A stretch of 21,083 nucleotides of DNA from Acidobacteriota bacterium. GTDB lineage: Bacteria > Acidobacteriota > Polarisedimenticolia > Gp22-AA2. Positions 15,182 through 21,083 of the stretch are shown here, piece by piece. The stretch is from contig JACOUZ010000258.1 of NCBI GenBank assembly GCA_016177515.1, positions 1 through 21,083 of the forward strand, read 5' to 3'. The translations under genes and the position numbers were made by a program. The first letter of the stretch is position 1. Every line of letters starts with the position of its first letter. The notes beneath the pieces are model-generated. The model was not told where the DNA came from. It ran no database searches and was given only the letters and a program-made list of their open reading frames with translations.

Positions 15182-15210
15182 TTGACGCTCCTCGGACCGT
15201 GTGTTAGAGT
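15182..15210 (+). promoter_or_regulatory. Sigma-70 promoter of the bactofilin gene
   Basis: TTGACG (15182-15187), a 17-bp spacer and TAGAGT (15205-15210). The start near 15217 leaves a leader of about 190 nt before the ATG at 15408. Confidence 0.6.
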
Positions 15211-15216
15211 CCGCGC

Positions 15217-15407
15217 CATCATAGTGAAGAACGGTTCCGAGTGATCCCGTGGGGAGCATCGGCTCCCTCGATTCCTTCCCGCAGCCGCCCGGTTCACGTG
15301 CCGGCCGGTCGACACCAGCCAGCCGCCCGCCTCGGGGGTGAAGGCTGTCTGTCGCGCGGGGATCAACGATCCACCCGGAAGCCACCGGGTCTTTCAGGGA
15401 GGTGTCC
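15217..15407 (+). other. Long 5' leader of the bactofilin gene
   Basis: About 190 nt with no convincing ORF. A small hairpin, ACCCGG (15373-15378) with CCGGGT (15385-15390), ends 6 nt before the ribosome-binding sequence GGGAGG (15397-15402). It could affect translation. I recognise no known riboswitch. Confidence 0.4.
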
Positions 15408-15905
15408 ATGTGGGACAAGAGGGATACCGTCGGTCGCCCCAACGAGTCGTCAGCTCATCCGGTTTATACACCCGACCCGGCGAAGGGAGGCCGCATCGTG
15501 AACATTGGACCATCGATCATGATCAAGGGCGAGCTGCAGGGCGACGAGGACCTCACCATTGATGGCCGTGTCGAGGGGAAGATCGAGCTGCGCGACCACA
15601 ACCTGACCATCGGGCCGAACGGAAAGATCAAGGCCGACCTCCACGCCAACACCATCGTGATCGCCGGCGACGTTCAGGGCAACGCCCACGCCAAGGAGCG
15701 CGTCGAGATCGCGCCGACCGGGCGTCTGACCGGCGACATCGCTTCGCCGCGCATCACCATCGCGGACGGCGCCCACTTCAAGGGCAGCGTCGACATGGAG
15801 CGCGCCGACGCGGCCCGCAAGGCTGCGGCCCCCGGCAAGTCGGAGGAAGTCCGCCGCATTCCCGAGATGAAGGACGACCTCAAGATCCAGGGCACCCGCC
15901 TGTAA
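15408..15905 (+). CDS. Bactofilin (polymer-forming cytoskeletal protein)
   Basis: 165 residues from the ATG at 15408, which has GGGAGG 5 nt upstream; the in-frame GTG at 15402 overlaps that site. The core (about 30-130) is a right-handed beta-helix with regularly spaced short strands: IGPSIMIKGELQG, LTIDGRVEGKI, LTIGPNGKIKADL, IVIAGDVQGNA, VEIAPTGRLTGDI and ITIADGAHFKGSV. This spacing with recurrent G-D/G-x-I is the bactofilin (formerly DUF583) pattern. Disordered, charged tails flank it, as in the family. Bactofilins assemble into nucleotide-independent filaments and often recruit cell-wall enzymes or shape the envelope. The next gene follows on the same strand after 94 bp and may be co-transcribed. 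Confidence 0.93.
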   Translation: MWDKRDTVGRPNESSAHPVYTPDPAKGGRIVNIGPSIMIKGELQGDEDLTIDGRVEGKIELRDHNLTIGPNGKIKADLHANTIVIAGDVQGNAHAKERVEIAPTGRLTGDIASPRITIADGAHFKGSVDMERADAARKAAAPGKSEEVRRIPEMKDDLKIQGTRL

Positions 15906-15930
15906 CCGCCGGCCCCCGCGCCTGACCGCC

Positions 15931-15950
15931 CCGGGGCCCGCGGGCCCCGG
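15931..15950. repeat. 20-bp perfect G+C palindrome after the bactofilin gene
   Basis: CCGGGGCCCGCGGGCCCCGG has 9-bp arms around GC, 25 bp after the bactofilin stop. There is no T-run, so it may be a weak or factor-dependent terminator, or an mRNA-processing hairpin between two co-transcribed genes. Confidence 0.5.
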
Positions 15951-15999
15951 CGCGGCGGCCGCAGCGCGGCGGCGGGGGCGCAGCAGGGGCACAGAGGTC

Positions 16000-16986
16000 A
16001 TGCTCCACCTGTTCCGCAAGTCCTCCTCACGCGACGGATCGGCGATGGACGGGCCGTCCGGGCCGGGCGTCGTGTCCCACATCCTGCCGAGGTTCCTCAA
16101 GCGCCTGCGCCAGATAGAAAGGCCGCGCCTCCTCGATCTGGGACGGCTGTGCGGCACCAACATCGAGTTCTTCGCGCAGCGCGGCTGCAAGGTGCAGGTC
16201 GAGGACCTTCTTCTGGCCGCCGAATCGGCCGCGCCGGAAGGCGGCGGGAGCGTCTCCGGCTCCGATCCGGCCGCCGCGCCCGACGATTCCCCCGCGCGCG
16301 GCGGGATCGTCCACGCCACCGACGGCGGCCCCGCGGCGCACGGCCCGGCCGCGACCGGCGGGATGGCGTCGCCCGGCACGCCGATGGCGCACGGCCCGGG
16401 CCTTGCGTCGCCGCCCGCGCGGCCGGGAGCGCGTCCGACCCGCCGCATCGTGCTGCCGCCGCGCACGTTTCCATCCCGCCTGTCGGCGCGGCCTCCGGCC
16501 CGCGAGGCGGCGCGACGCCTTGCGGAGGCGCCTCCGACGAAGCCGAGGAACGCGGCCCTCCCGACCCGGTTCGATTTTCCCGACGAGACGTTCGACGCCA
16601 TCGTCGCCTGGGACATCTTCAATTTCTACGACGCCGCCGCGATGCGCCTGCTGGCGGCCGAGGCGCGCCGCGTCCTGCGCCCGGGCGGCCTGCTTCTGGG
16701 GTACTTCCACGCCCGGCGCCCCGAGGGCCCGGACGCCCCGCGGCGGTATCGCGTCCTGGACGAGGGGCGCGTGGCCTGCGACGGGCAGGCGGGGCCGCCG
16801 CTCTCGCGGTACGTCTACCAGAACCGCGACATCGAGAAGATGTTCGCGGGGCTGACGATCGTGGATCTCTACTTCCTGAAGAACGCGACGCGCGAGCTGC
16901 TCATGGAGAAGAAGGCGGCGCGCGCGGCCGGGAGCCGCGCCCTGATCCGCGCCGCCACTCCCAGGCCCCGCTTCACCATCGAGTAG
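16000..16986 (+). CDS. Class I methyltransferase-like protein with a long low-complexity insertion
   Basis: 328 residues. The two halves of a Rossmann methyltransferase are visible: RLLDLGRLCGTNIEFFAQRG at 43-62 (motif I, with an extra residue compared with DLGCGTG) and, far downstream, FPDETFDAIVAWDIFNFY at 193-210 followed by ARRVLRPGGLLLGYF at 222-236 (post-I and motif III region). Between them, residues ~75-185 are Ala/Pro/Gly-rich with no predicted fold, where a normal enzyme has two strands. SAM binding is doubtful because the glycine loop is altered. A conserved-looking C-terminal part (260-310) contains RYVYQNRDIEKMF. The ATG at 16000 has AGGGG about 10 nt upstream. It follows bactofilin, so a role in the same cell-envelope process is possible but unproven. 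Confidence 0.65.
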   Translation: MLHLFRKSSSRDGSAMDGPSGPGVVSHILPRFLKRLRQIERPRLLDLGRLCGTNIEFFAQRGCKVQVEDLLLAAESAAPEGGGSVSGSDPAAAPDDSPARGGIVHATDGGPAAHGPAATGGMASPGTPMAHGPGLASPPARPGARPTRRIVLPPRTFPSRLSARPPAREAARRLAEAPPTKPRNAALPTRFDFPDETFDAIVAWDIFNFYDAAAMRLLAAEARRVLRPGGLLLGYFHARRPEGPDAPRRYRVLDEGRVACDGQAGPPLSRYVYQNRDIEKMFAGLTIVDLYFLKNATRELLMEKKAARAAGSRALIRAATPRPRFTIE

Positions 16987-17016
16987 CCGTCCGGGCCGGT
17001 TCGGCCCCGAAGGCGC

Positions 17017-17022
17017 TATAAT
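17017..17022 (+). promoter_or_regulatory. -10 element (TATAAT) upstream of typA
   Basis: A perfect TATAAT 25 bp before the GTG start. The -35 region is G+C-rich without a clear box. A GGGCCG/CGGCCC stem just upstream may end the preceding transcript. Confidence 0.4.
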
Positions 17023-17046
17023 CCACGCTTTCCTGAGAGGAGATCC

Positions 17047-18894
17047 GTGCACGGACACGCCCGGCGCGGCGACATCCGCAACCTCGCCATCATCGCCCAC
17101 GTCGATCACGGCAAGACCACTCTGGTGGACCGCCTCTTGCAGCAGACCGGGACCTTCCGCGCCAACGAGCGCCTCGTCGAGCGCGTCATGGACAGCAACG
17201 AGCTGGAGCGCGAGCGCGGCATCACCATCCTGGCCAAGAACACCTCCATCCGCCACCGCGGGGTGAAGATCAACATCGTGGACACGCCGGGGCACGCCGA
17301 CTTCGGGGGGGAGGTCGAGCGCATCCTGGGGATGGTGGACTGCGCCCTCCTGCTGGTGGACGCGGCCGAAGGACCGCTGCCGCAGACGCGCTTCGTCCTG
17401 AAGAAGGCCCTGGAGCTGGGCATGCGCCCGATCGTCGTGATCAACAAAATCGACCGGTCGGACGCGCGCCCCCACCAGGTGCTCGACGAGGTGTTTCAGC
17501 TGATGCTGAACCTCGGGGCGGCGGACGAGCAGCTCGATTTCCCGCACGTGTACACCTCCGCGAAGCTCGGCCACGCGCGGCTCGAGCTGGAGCACTCCGA
17601 CACCGACGTCCGGCCCCTTCTGGACCTGATTATCGACCGGGTGCCGGGGCCGCCGGGCGACACCGCATCGCCGCTGCAGCTGCAGATCGCCACCCTCGAC
17701 TACAACGACTACGTCGGCCGCATCGCCATCGGGCGGATCTACCGCGGGCGGATCCGCCTGGGCGATCCGATCGCGATCCTCAAGCTCGACTCCACGGTGC
17801 AGACCTGGAAGGTGACCCGCCTGGAGACGTTCGAGGGGCTGAAGCGGATCGGGGTCGAGGAGGCCGCGGCCGGCGAGATTGTCGCGGTTGCCGGCATCCC
17901 GGACATCCAGATCGGCGAGACGCTCGCCGACCCGCTGGCGCCCGACGCCCTGCCGCCGATCCGCGTGGACGAGCCGACGATTGCGATGGAGTTTTCGGTC
18001 AACGACTCGCCGTTCGCCGGGCAGGACGGCCGCTTCGTCACCTCCCGTCACCTGCGCGAGCGCCTGCTCAAGGAGGCGCGCGCCAACGTGGCCCTGCGCG
18101 TGGAGGAGACCGGCTCGGCGGACGCGCTCAAGGTCTCGGGGCGCGGCGAGCTGCACCTGGCCATCGTCGCCGAGACGATCCGCCGGGAGGGCCACGAGTT
18201 CCAGCTGTCGCGGCCCCAGGTCATCCTGCGCCGGGACGGCACGGGCGCCCTGCTCGAGCCGATCGAGTACCTGGTGCTCGACCTCGACGAGACCTACCGG
18301 GGACGCGTGATGGAGATGCTGGGCGGGCGGCGCGCCGAGCTGGCCGACATGGGCGGAGTCGGCACCGGCCGGGTGCGTCTCGAGTTCACCGTCCCGGCCA
18401 GGGGCCTCCTCGGCTTCCGCCGGGAGTTCCTGACCGAGACGCGCGGCACCGGCATCATGTCGCACGTGTTCCACGAGTACGGCCCCTTCCGCGGCGAGAT
18501 CCCGTCGCGCACCCGCGGCGCGCTCGTCGCCAAGGAGCCCGGGACCACCGTCACCTTCGCGCTCCACAACCTGGAGGACAGAGGCACGCTGTTCCTCGGC
18601 CCGGGCGTGCCGGTCTACGAGGGGATGATCATCGGCGAGCACTCGCGCGACAACGACCTGGTGGTGAACCCCTGCAAGAAGAAGCACCTCACCAACATGC
18701 GCGCCTCGACGTCGGATGAGACCATCCGCCTCACGCCGCCGCGCAACATGTCGCTCGAGGACTGCATCGAGTTCCTCTCCGACGACGAGCTGGTCGAGGT
18801 CACCCCGAGGACCATCCGCCTGCGCAAGCGGCTGCTGGGCGCGCACGACCGCAAGCGGGAGGAGCGGGCCGCCGGCGAGGCGCAGGCCTCTTGA
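17047..18894 (+). CDS. typA: TypA/BipA ribosome-associated translational GTPase
   Basis: 615 residues, the family length, from the GTG at 17047, which follows GAGAGGAGATCC. All G motifs are present: G1 AHVDHGKTT (17-25), G2 region RERGIT (55-60), G3 DTPGH (79-83) and G4 NKID (133-136). A TSAK segment near 175 is G5. Then come the beta-barrel domain II, an EF-G-like domain, the TypA signature GRGELHLAI, and a C-terminal domain with NPCKKKHLTNMRAS near 540. TypA binds the 70S ribosome at the elongation-factor site and supports ribosome biogenesis and stress or low-temperature growth in other bacteria. The stop overlaps the next gene by 4 nt, implying translational coupling. Confidence 0.97.
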   Translation: MHGHARRGDIRNLAIIAHVDHGKTTLVDRLLQQTGTFRANERLVERVMDSNELERERGITILAKNTSIRHRGVKINIVDTPGHADFGGEVERILGMVDCALLLVDAAEGPLPQTRFVLKKALELGMRPIVVINKIDRSDARPHQVLDEVFQLMLNLGAADEQLDFPHVYTSAKLGHARLELEHSDTDVRPLLDLIIDRVPGPPGDTASPLQLQIATLDYNDYVGRIAIGRIYRGRIRLGDPIAILKLDSTVQTWKVTRLETFEGLKRIGVEEAAAGEIVAVAGIPDIQIGETLADPLAPDALPPIRVDEPTIAMEFSVNDSPFAGQDGRFVTSRHLRERLLKEARANVALRVEETGSADALKVSGRGELHLAIVAETIRREGHEFQLSRPQVILRRDGTGALLEPIEYLVLDLDETYRGRVMEMLGGRRAELADMGGVGTGRVRLEFTVPARGLLGFRREFLTETRGTGIMSHVFHEYGPFRGEIPSRTRGALVAKEPGTTVTFALHNLEDRGTLFLGPGVPVYEGMIIGEHSRDNDLVVNPCKKKHLTNMRASTSDETIRLTPPRNMSLEDCIEFLSDDELVEVTPRTIRLRKRLLGAHDRKREERAAGEAQAS

Positions 18895-19709
18895 GCAGGG
18901 CCGGCCCCTCCGCGGCGCGCCCCTTCCCCGTCGCCCGGCGGGACTCCGGACCGGGGCGCCTGCTGCGCATCGCCCACCGCGGCGCCTCGGCGCGCGCCCC
19001 CGAGAACACCCTGGCCGCATTCAGGGAAGCGATCCGGCTGGGGGCGGACCTCATCGAATGCGACGTCCACCTGAGCGCGGACCACGTGCCGGTGATCATC
19101 CACGACGAGACAGTCGAGAGAACCACCAGCGGACGGGGCGCCGTCGCGTCCTTCGCCTGCTCCCGGCTGAGGCGCCTCGACGCGGGCGCCTGGTTCTCCT
19201 CGCGCTTCCGCGGCGAGCGCATCCCGACCCTCGAGGAGGCGCTGGAGTGCGCGCGCGGCCGGTGCGGCCTCAACATCGAGATCAAGGAGCCGTCCGGCCG
19301 CCGCCGGCGGGCCGCGCCGGCCGGCCGTGCCGCGGCCGACCCGGCCTCCGTGGCCCTGGCGGTGTCCCGGGCCCTGAAGCGCACCGGCTTCAGGGACCTG
19401 GTGATCGTCTCCTCCTTCTCTCCGCGGGCGCTGCACGCGGCGCGCGCCAGCATGCCGCACGTCCGCCTCGGCTTTTTGGCCTCGCGCTCGCTGCGGGGGC
19501 TGCGCGCGGCGCATCGGCGGGTCGGACTGTACGCCGTGCACCCGCACGTCCGCCTCGCCGCTTTGCGCCGCGTCCGCCTGGCCCACCGCCTGGGCCTGCG
19601 TATCTGCTTCTGGACGGTGAACGATGTCCGCCTGATGCGCCGCCTCCTGGCCCTCGGCTGCGACGGCCTGATGACCGACGACCCGGCGCTCTTCCAGGAG
19701 CTGGGCTGA
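18891..19709 (+). CDS. Glycerophosphodiester phosphodiesterase (GDPD family)
   Basis: 272 residues. The family signature runs IAHRGASARAPENT (27-40, with His29-Arg30 and Glu38), ECDVH (57-60 region, metal ligands Glu57 and Asp59), IIHDETVERTTSGRG with His71, and NIEIKE (128-133, Glu130). FWTVND near 240 and GLMTDDP near 260 complete the TIM-barrel pattern. Such enzymes split glycerophosphodiesters into glycerol-3-phosphate and an alcohol. No signal peptide is seen, so a cytosolic UgpQ-like role is likely. The start is probably the TTG at 18891, overlapping the typA stop by 4 nt, with only a weak ribosome-binding site. A short Arg/Ala-rich insertion lies at 136-150. Confidence 0.92.
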   Translation: MSRAGPSAARPFPVARRDSGPGRLLRIAHRGASARAPENTLAAFREAIRLGADLIECDVHLSADHVPVIIHDETVERTTSGRGAVASFACSRLRRLDAGAWFSSRFRGERIPTLEEALECARGRCGLNIEIKEPSGRRRRAAPAGRAAADPASVALAVSRALKRTGFRDLVIVSSFSPRALHAARASMPHVRLGFLASRSLRGLRAAHRRVGLYAVHPHVRLAALRRVRLAHRLGLRICFWTVNDVRLMRRLLALGCDGLMTDDPALFQELG

Positions 19710-19728
19710 GCGTCGCCCCGCCGGCGGC

Positions 19729-19918
19729 GCGGCCCGCTTGCGCTCGCGCGGCACGGCTCCGCCGGCGCGGATCGGCCGGGGCTACCGCTGGAGATCAGGG
19801 GGAGCGCTTTCGGCCCGGCCTACACGCCGGCTCGCCTCTCTCTCGCGCGCCGGGCCCGCTGAAAGACGCGGGCACTCCGGCGCGCTTCGAGAAGGCCGCG
19901 CGAGCGCAAGCGGGCCGC
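19729..19918. repeat. 24-bp perfect inverted repeat flanking a ~190-bp structured element
   Basis: Bases 19729-19752 are the exact reverse complement of 19895-19918, 24 of 24 positions. Within the 142-bp interior a second stem pairs CCGGCGCG (19762-19769) with CGCGCCGG (19846-19853), and further self-complementary CCGG blocks lie inside that. The element begins 19 bp after the phosphodiesterase stop. No ORF is convincing. It may be a structured RNA, a terminator-like 3' element, or a miniature repeat or inserted palindromic element; I saw no clear target-site duplication. Confidence 0.65.
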
Positions 19919-20101
19919 ACCGTCACCTGCCCAACCCGCAGCCCCGCTCCCGGCCGGCTCCCGGGGGGAGCGATCTCAGAGGGAGCGGACGGACCCTCTC
20001 CGAAGCCAATCGAAGCACTTTTTCCAGGCGCGCCCTGAGGATGAAGTCCCCATCGCGGGCGGCCACGCCCGCCGCCGGTGAGGCCCGCGCCGGGAACTTC
20101 G
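19919..20101. other. Non-coding DNA before the sat promoter
   Basis: No gene is supported. A 6-bp stem AGAGGG/CCCTCT near 19978-20000 is followed by a T-run around 20017-20021. GCGGGCG/CGCCCGC forms a 7-bp hairpin at 20055-20072 inside a larger GAAGT...ACTTC pairing (20043-20100). These could end transcription arriving from the phosphodiesterase gene. Confidence 0.4.
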
Positions 20102-20130
20102 TTGACAGGCGCGCCCCGTCACCGTATAGT
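20102..20130 (+). promoter_or_regulatory. Strong sigma-70 promoter of the sat leader
   Basis: A perfect TTGACA (20102-20107), a 17-bp spacer and TATAGT (20125-20130). Transcription would begin near 20137, about 250 nt before the sat ATG, leaving a long regulated leader. Confidence 0.8.
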
Positions 20131-20167
20131 TCGGGATCCAACCTTGGAGCGCGAGGGTCCGGGTTTC

Positions 20168-20299
20168 ATGGTCCAAAACGGCATGATGTCCCGATTCAAC
20201 GACTTGCCGGGGGAGATCCAGGTCCGTCCAGGATCCTTTGCCGGCGGGGCAGGCTGTCGCCGCTGTTGCAGCGGGCGGCGTCCGGCTTCGGGGGGATAG
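20168..20299 (+). CDS. Cysteine-codon leader peptide (putative attenuator uORF) upstream of sat
   Basis: 43 codons from ATG 20168, or 38 from the Met codon at 20183. GAGGG (20153-20157) lies 10 nt before the first ATG, and the ORF begins ~30 nt after the predicted transcript start. Near the end it reads Cys-Arg-Arg-Cys-Cys (codons 30-34, bases 20255-20269) and it stops with TAG at 20297-20299. Two of the three Cys codons are TGT, whereas cysteines in ttcA of the same window are mainly TGC. The codons form the 5' arm of a strong hairpin. Being the only ORF between a strong promoter and the terminator preceding a sulfate-assimilation gene, it fits a ribosome-mediated cysteine sensor. Translation is inferred; the long N-terminal part may have no function. 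Confidence 0.55.
   Translation: MVQNGMMSRFNDLPGEIQVRPGSFAGGAGCRRCCSGRRPASGG
20252..20284 (+). promoter_or_regulatory. Hairpin built on the Cys codons (attenuator region 1:2)
   Basis: CCGCTG (20260-20266 region) and CAGCGG close around a TTG loop as a 6-bp stem. After one bulged G, about five more pairs extend it between GGCTGTCG upstream and GGCGGCGTC downstream. A ribosome paused at the Cys codons would hold it open. Confidence 0.5.
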
Positions 20300-20333
20300 G
20301 GCGGCAAAGGCAGACTGAAAGGCAAAATGCCAG

Positions 20334-20364
20334 AACCCTTTCCGGCTCCCCGGAAAGGGTTTTT
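20334..20364 (+). terminator. Intrinsic terminator inside the sat leader (attenuator)
   Basis: AACCCTTTCCGG (20334-20345) and CCGGAAAGGGTT (20350-20361) pair perfectly, 12 bp, around CTCC, and the T-run covers 20360-20364. It ends 23 bp before the sat ATG, so unless it is prevented from forming, transcription stops before sat. Upstream GGATAGGG (20294-20301) can pair with CCCTTTCC of the left arm at 7 of 8 positions, an alternative antiterminator. Confidence 0.9.
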
Positions 20365-20387
20365 CATTTGGGGAGAGAGGAAAGCTC

Positions 20388-21083
20388 ATGCAGGATGACA
20401 AAGTCGTAATCACGGAGGCCGCGGCGCCGCGCCGGGCGGCCCGTTCCGGTCCGACCCCGGTCGGCGGGAAGCTGGTCGATCGGGTGCTCGCGGGGGCGGC
20501 CCGCGACCGGGCGAAAGACCTGGCATCCCGGCTGCCGAGGCTGACCCTGACGCTCGACCAGATCGTCACCCTCGAGATGATCGCCACCGGTGTGCTGAGC
20601 CCCCTTCAGGGTTACCCGGGAAGCAGGGACTACGCCTCGATCCTCGACCGCGGGCGGCTGGCCGACGGCACGCCCTGGACGCTGCCTCCTACGCTGGCGC
20701 CGGCCGACGAGGAAGGCCGCCGCGTTGTGGACCGCGCGAAGGAAGGGGACGCGCTCGCCCTCGCCGACCAGACCGGGACACCTGTCGCGATACTGCACGT
20801 GCAGGAAAAGTACGCCTTCGACAGGAACGAGAGGGCGCACAAGCTCTTCGGGACCACCGAAAGGCGGCACCCGGGAGTGGACGCCATCTTCCGCCGGCTC
20901 GGGGACCTCTCCCTCGGAGGGCCGATCGATCTCCTCGACAAGACGCACTGGGGTCCGTTCGAGAAGCACCGGCTGGAGCCGAAGGACGCCTGGCGCCTGT
21001 TCCACGAGGTGCGCGGCTGGAACACCGTGGTGGCCTTCCAGACCGCCAACCCGCTGCACCGGGGGCACGAGCATCTGCAGAAG
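20388..21083 (+). CDS. sat: Sulfate adenylyltransferase (ATP sulfurylase), 5' part
   Basis: 232 residues are visible; the gene runs off the window. The ATG at 20388 has AGAGG 7 nt upstream. The N-terminal PUA-like domain includes LTLDQIVTLEMIATGVLSPLQGY (about 51-73), a close match to the start of ATP sulfurylases. The catalytic domain begins with WGPF and reaches the nucleotide-binding signature FQTANPLHRGHEH at 217-229. The enzyme makes adenosine 5'-phosphosulfate and pyrophosphate from sulfate and ATP, the first step of sulfate assimilation (or, reversed, sulfur oxidation). Most homologues have Arg where this has Ala220 (QTRNPxH). A preceding attenuator with cysteine codons points to biosynthetic use. 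An APS kinase fusion or cys genes may follow outside the window. Confidence 0.93.
   Translation, partial: MQDDKVVITEAAAPRRAARSGPTPVGGKLVDRVLAGAARDRAKDLASRLPRLTLTLDQIVTLEMIATGVLSPLQGYPGSRDYASILDRGRLADGTPWTLPPTLAPADEEGRRVVDRAKEGDALALADQTGTPVAILHVQEKYAFDRNERAHKLFGTTERRHPGVDAIFRRLGDLSLGGPIDLLDKTHWGPFEKHRLEPKDAWRLFHEVRGWNTVVAFQTANPLHRGHEHLQK

Noticed and set aside
15091..15366. N-terminal extension of the HEAT-like lipoprotein to 15366
   Set aside because: It would put 92 unstructured residues before a clear signal peptide and cover the bactofilin promoter.
17047..18894. EF-G or LepA instead of TypA
   Set aside because: Length and the C-terminal NPCKKKHLTNMRAS motif are specific for TypA/BipA.
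16027..19020. 997-codon open frame on the minus strand
   Set aside because: It lies antisense to the methyltransferase-like gene and typA. The composition is Arg/Gly/Ala-rich with no domain; it is a by-product of G+C codon bias.
20137..20387. Known riboswitch (SAM, cobalamin) or T-box in the sat leader
   Set aside because: I do not see the SAM-I, cobalamin or T-box (GGTGGNACCGCG) conserved sequences; the Cys-codon ORF explains the layout better. A covariance-model scan would settle it.
19738..20409. 223-codon plus-strand frame between the phosphodiesterase gene and sat
   Set aside because: It crosses the 24-bp inverted repeat, the sat promoter and the terminator; Arg/Pro/Gly/Ser-rich with no recognisable domain.

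Overview
This is a G+C-rich bacterial chromosome segment with strong third-position G/C bias, which explains the very long antisense open frames that mean nothing. Several proteins have lipoprotein-type N-termini. There is also a bactofilin, a sigma-54 two-component pair, an M49 peptidase and a large membrane-anchored M1 peptidase. Together these suggest a Gram-negative, Acidobacteriota- or Myxococcota-like lineage, but I cannot place it from this window. I see no rRNA, tRNA, CRISPR array, transposase or phage gene. It reads as ordinary core and near-core chromosome with some unusual regulatory DNA.

Layout. Bases 1-4032 (+): the end of a PDZ-like protein, an M49 (dipeptidyl-peptidase III type) lipoprotein and an LCAT-like alpha/beta-hydrolase lipoprotein, the last two separated by a perfect 19-bp inverted repeat. 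Bases 4084-8891 (-), in transcription order: an NtrY-like histidine kinase, an overlapping NtrC-type sigma-54 activator, a membrane-anchored TPR protein and a tiny membrane protein. Bases 8942-9214 (-): HU. Bases 9371-10405 (+): ttcA, ending in a highly structured 3' region with a U-run terminator. Bases 10764-13826 (+): a multi-pass membrane domain fused to an M1 peptidase. Bases 13858-15090 (-): a HEAT-like lipoprotein. Bases 15408-16986 (+): bactofilin and a degenerate methyltransferase-like protein. Bases 17047-19709 (+): typA (bipA) overlapping a glycerophosphodiester phosphodiesterase. Bases 19710-20387: a long non-coding stretch. Bases 20388-21083 (+): the 5' part of sat (ATP sulfurylase).

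Two regulatory arrangements stand out. First, sat is preceded by a good sigma-70 promoter, a short ORF holding a Cys-Arg-Arg-Cys-Cys run, a hairpin built on those Cys codons, a candidate antiterminator that overlaps the ORF's stop codon, and a textbook intrinsic terminator. This looks like cysteine-responsive transcription attenuation of sulfate assimilation. Second, the TPR gene lies directly downstream of a sigma-54 activator gene and has a -24/-12 element (TGGCAC, GG-N10-GC) placed exactly where its ribosome-binding site requires. Two dyads about 145-180 bp upstream fit activator sites, so the kinase/regulator pair probably controls its own neighbour.

Other points: a 24-bp perfect inverted repeat frames a ~190-bp structured element after the phosphodiesterase gene; an AT-rich island separates ttcA from the M1 peptidase gene; and the sat signature motif reads QTANPLH rather than the usual QTRNPxH. 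All coordinates and structures were read by eye; no alignment or folding program was run.
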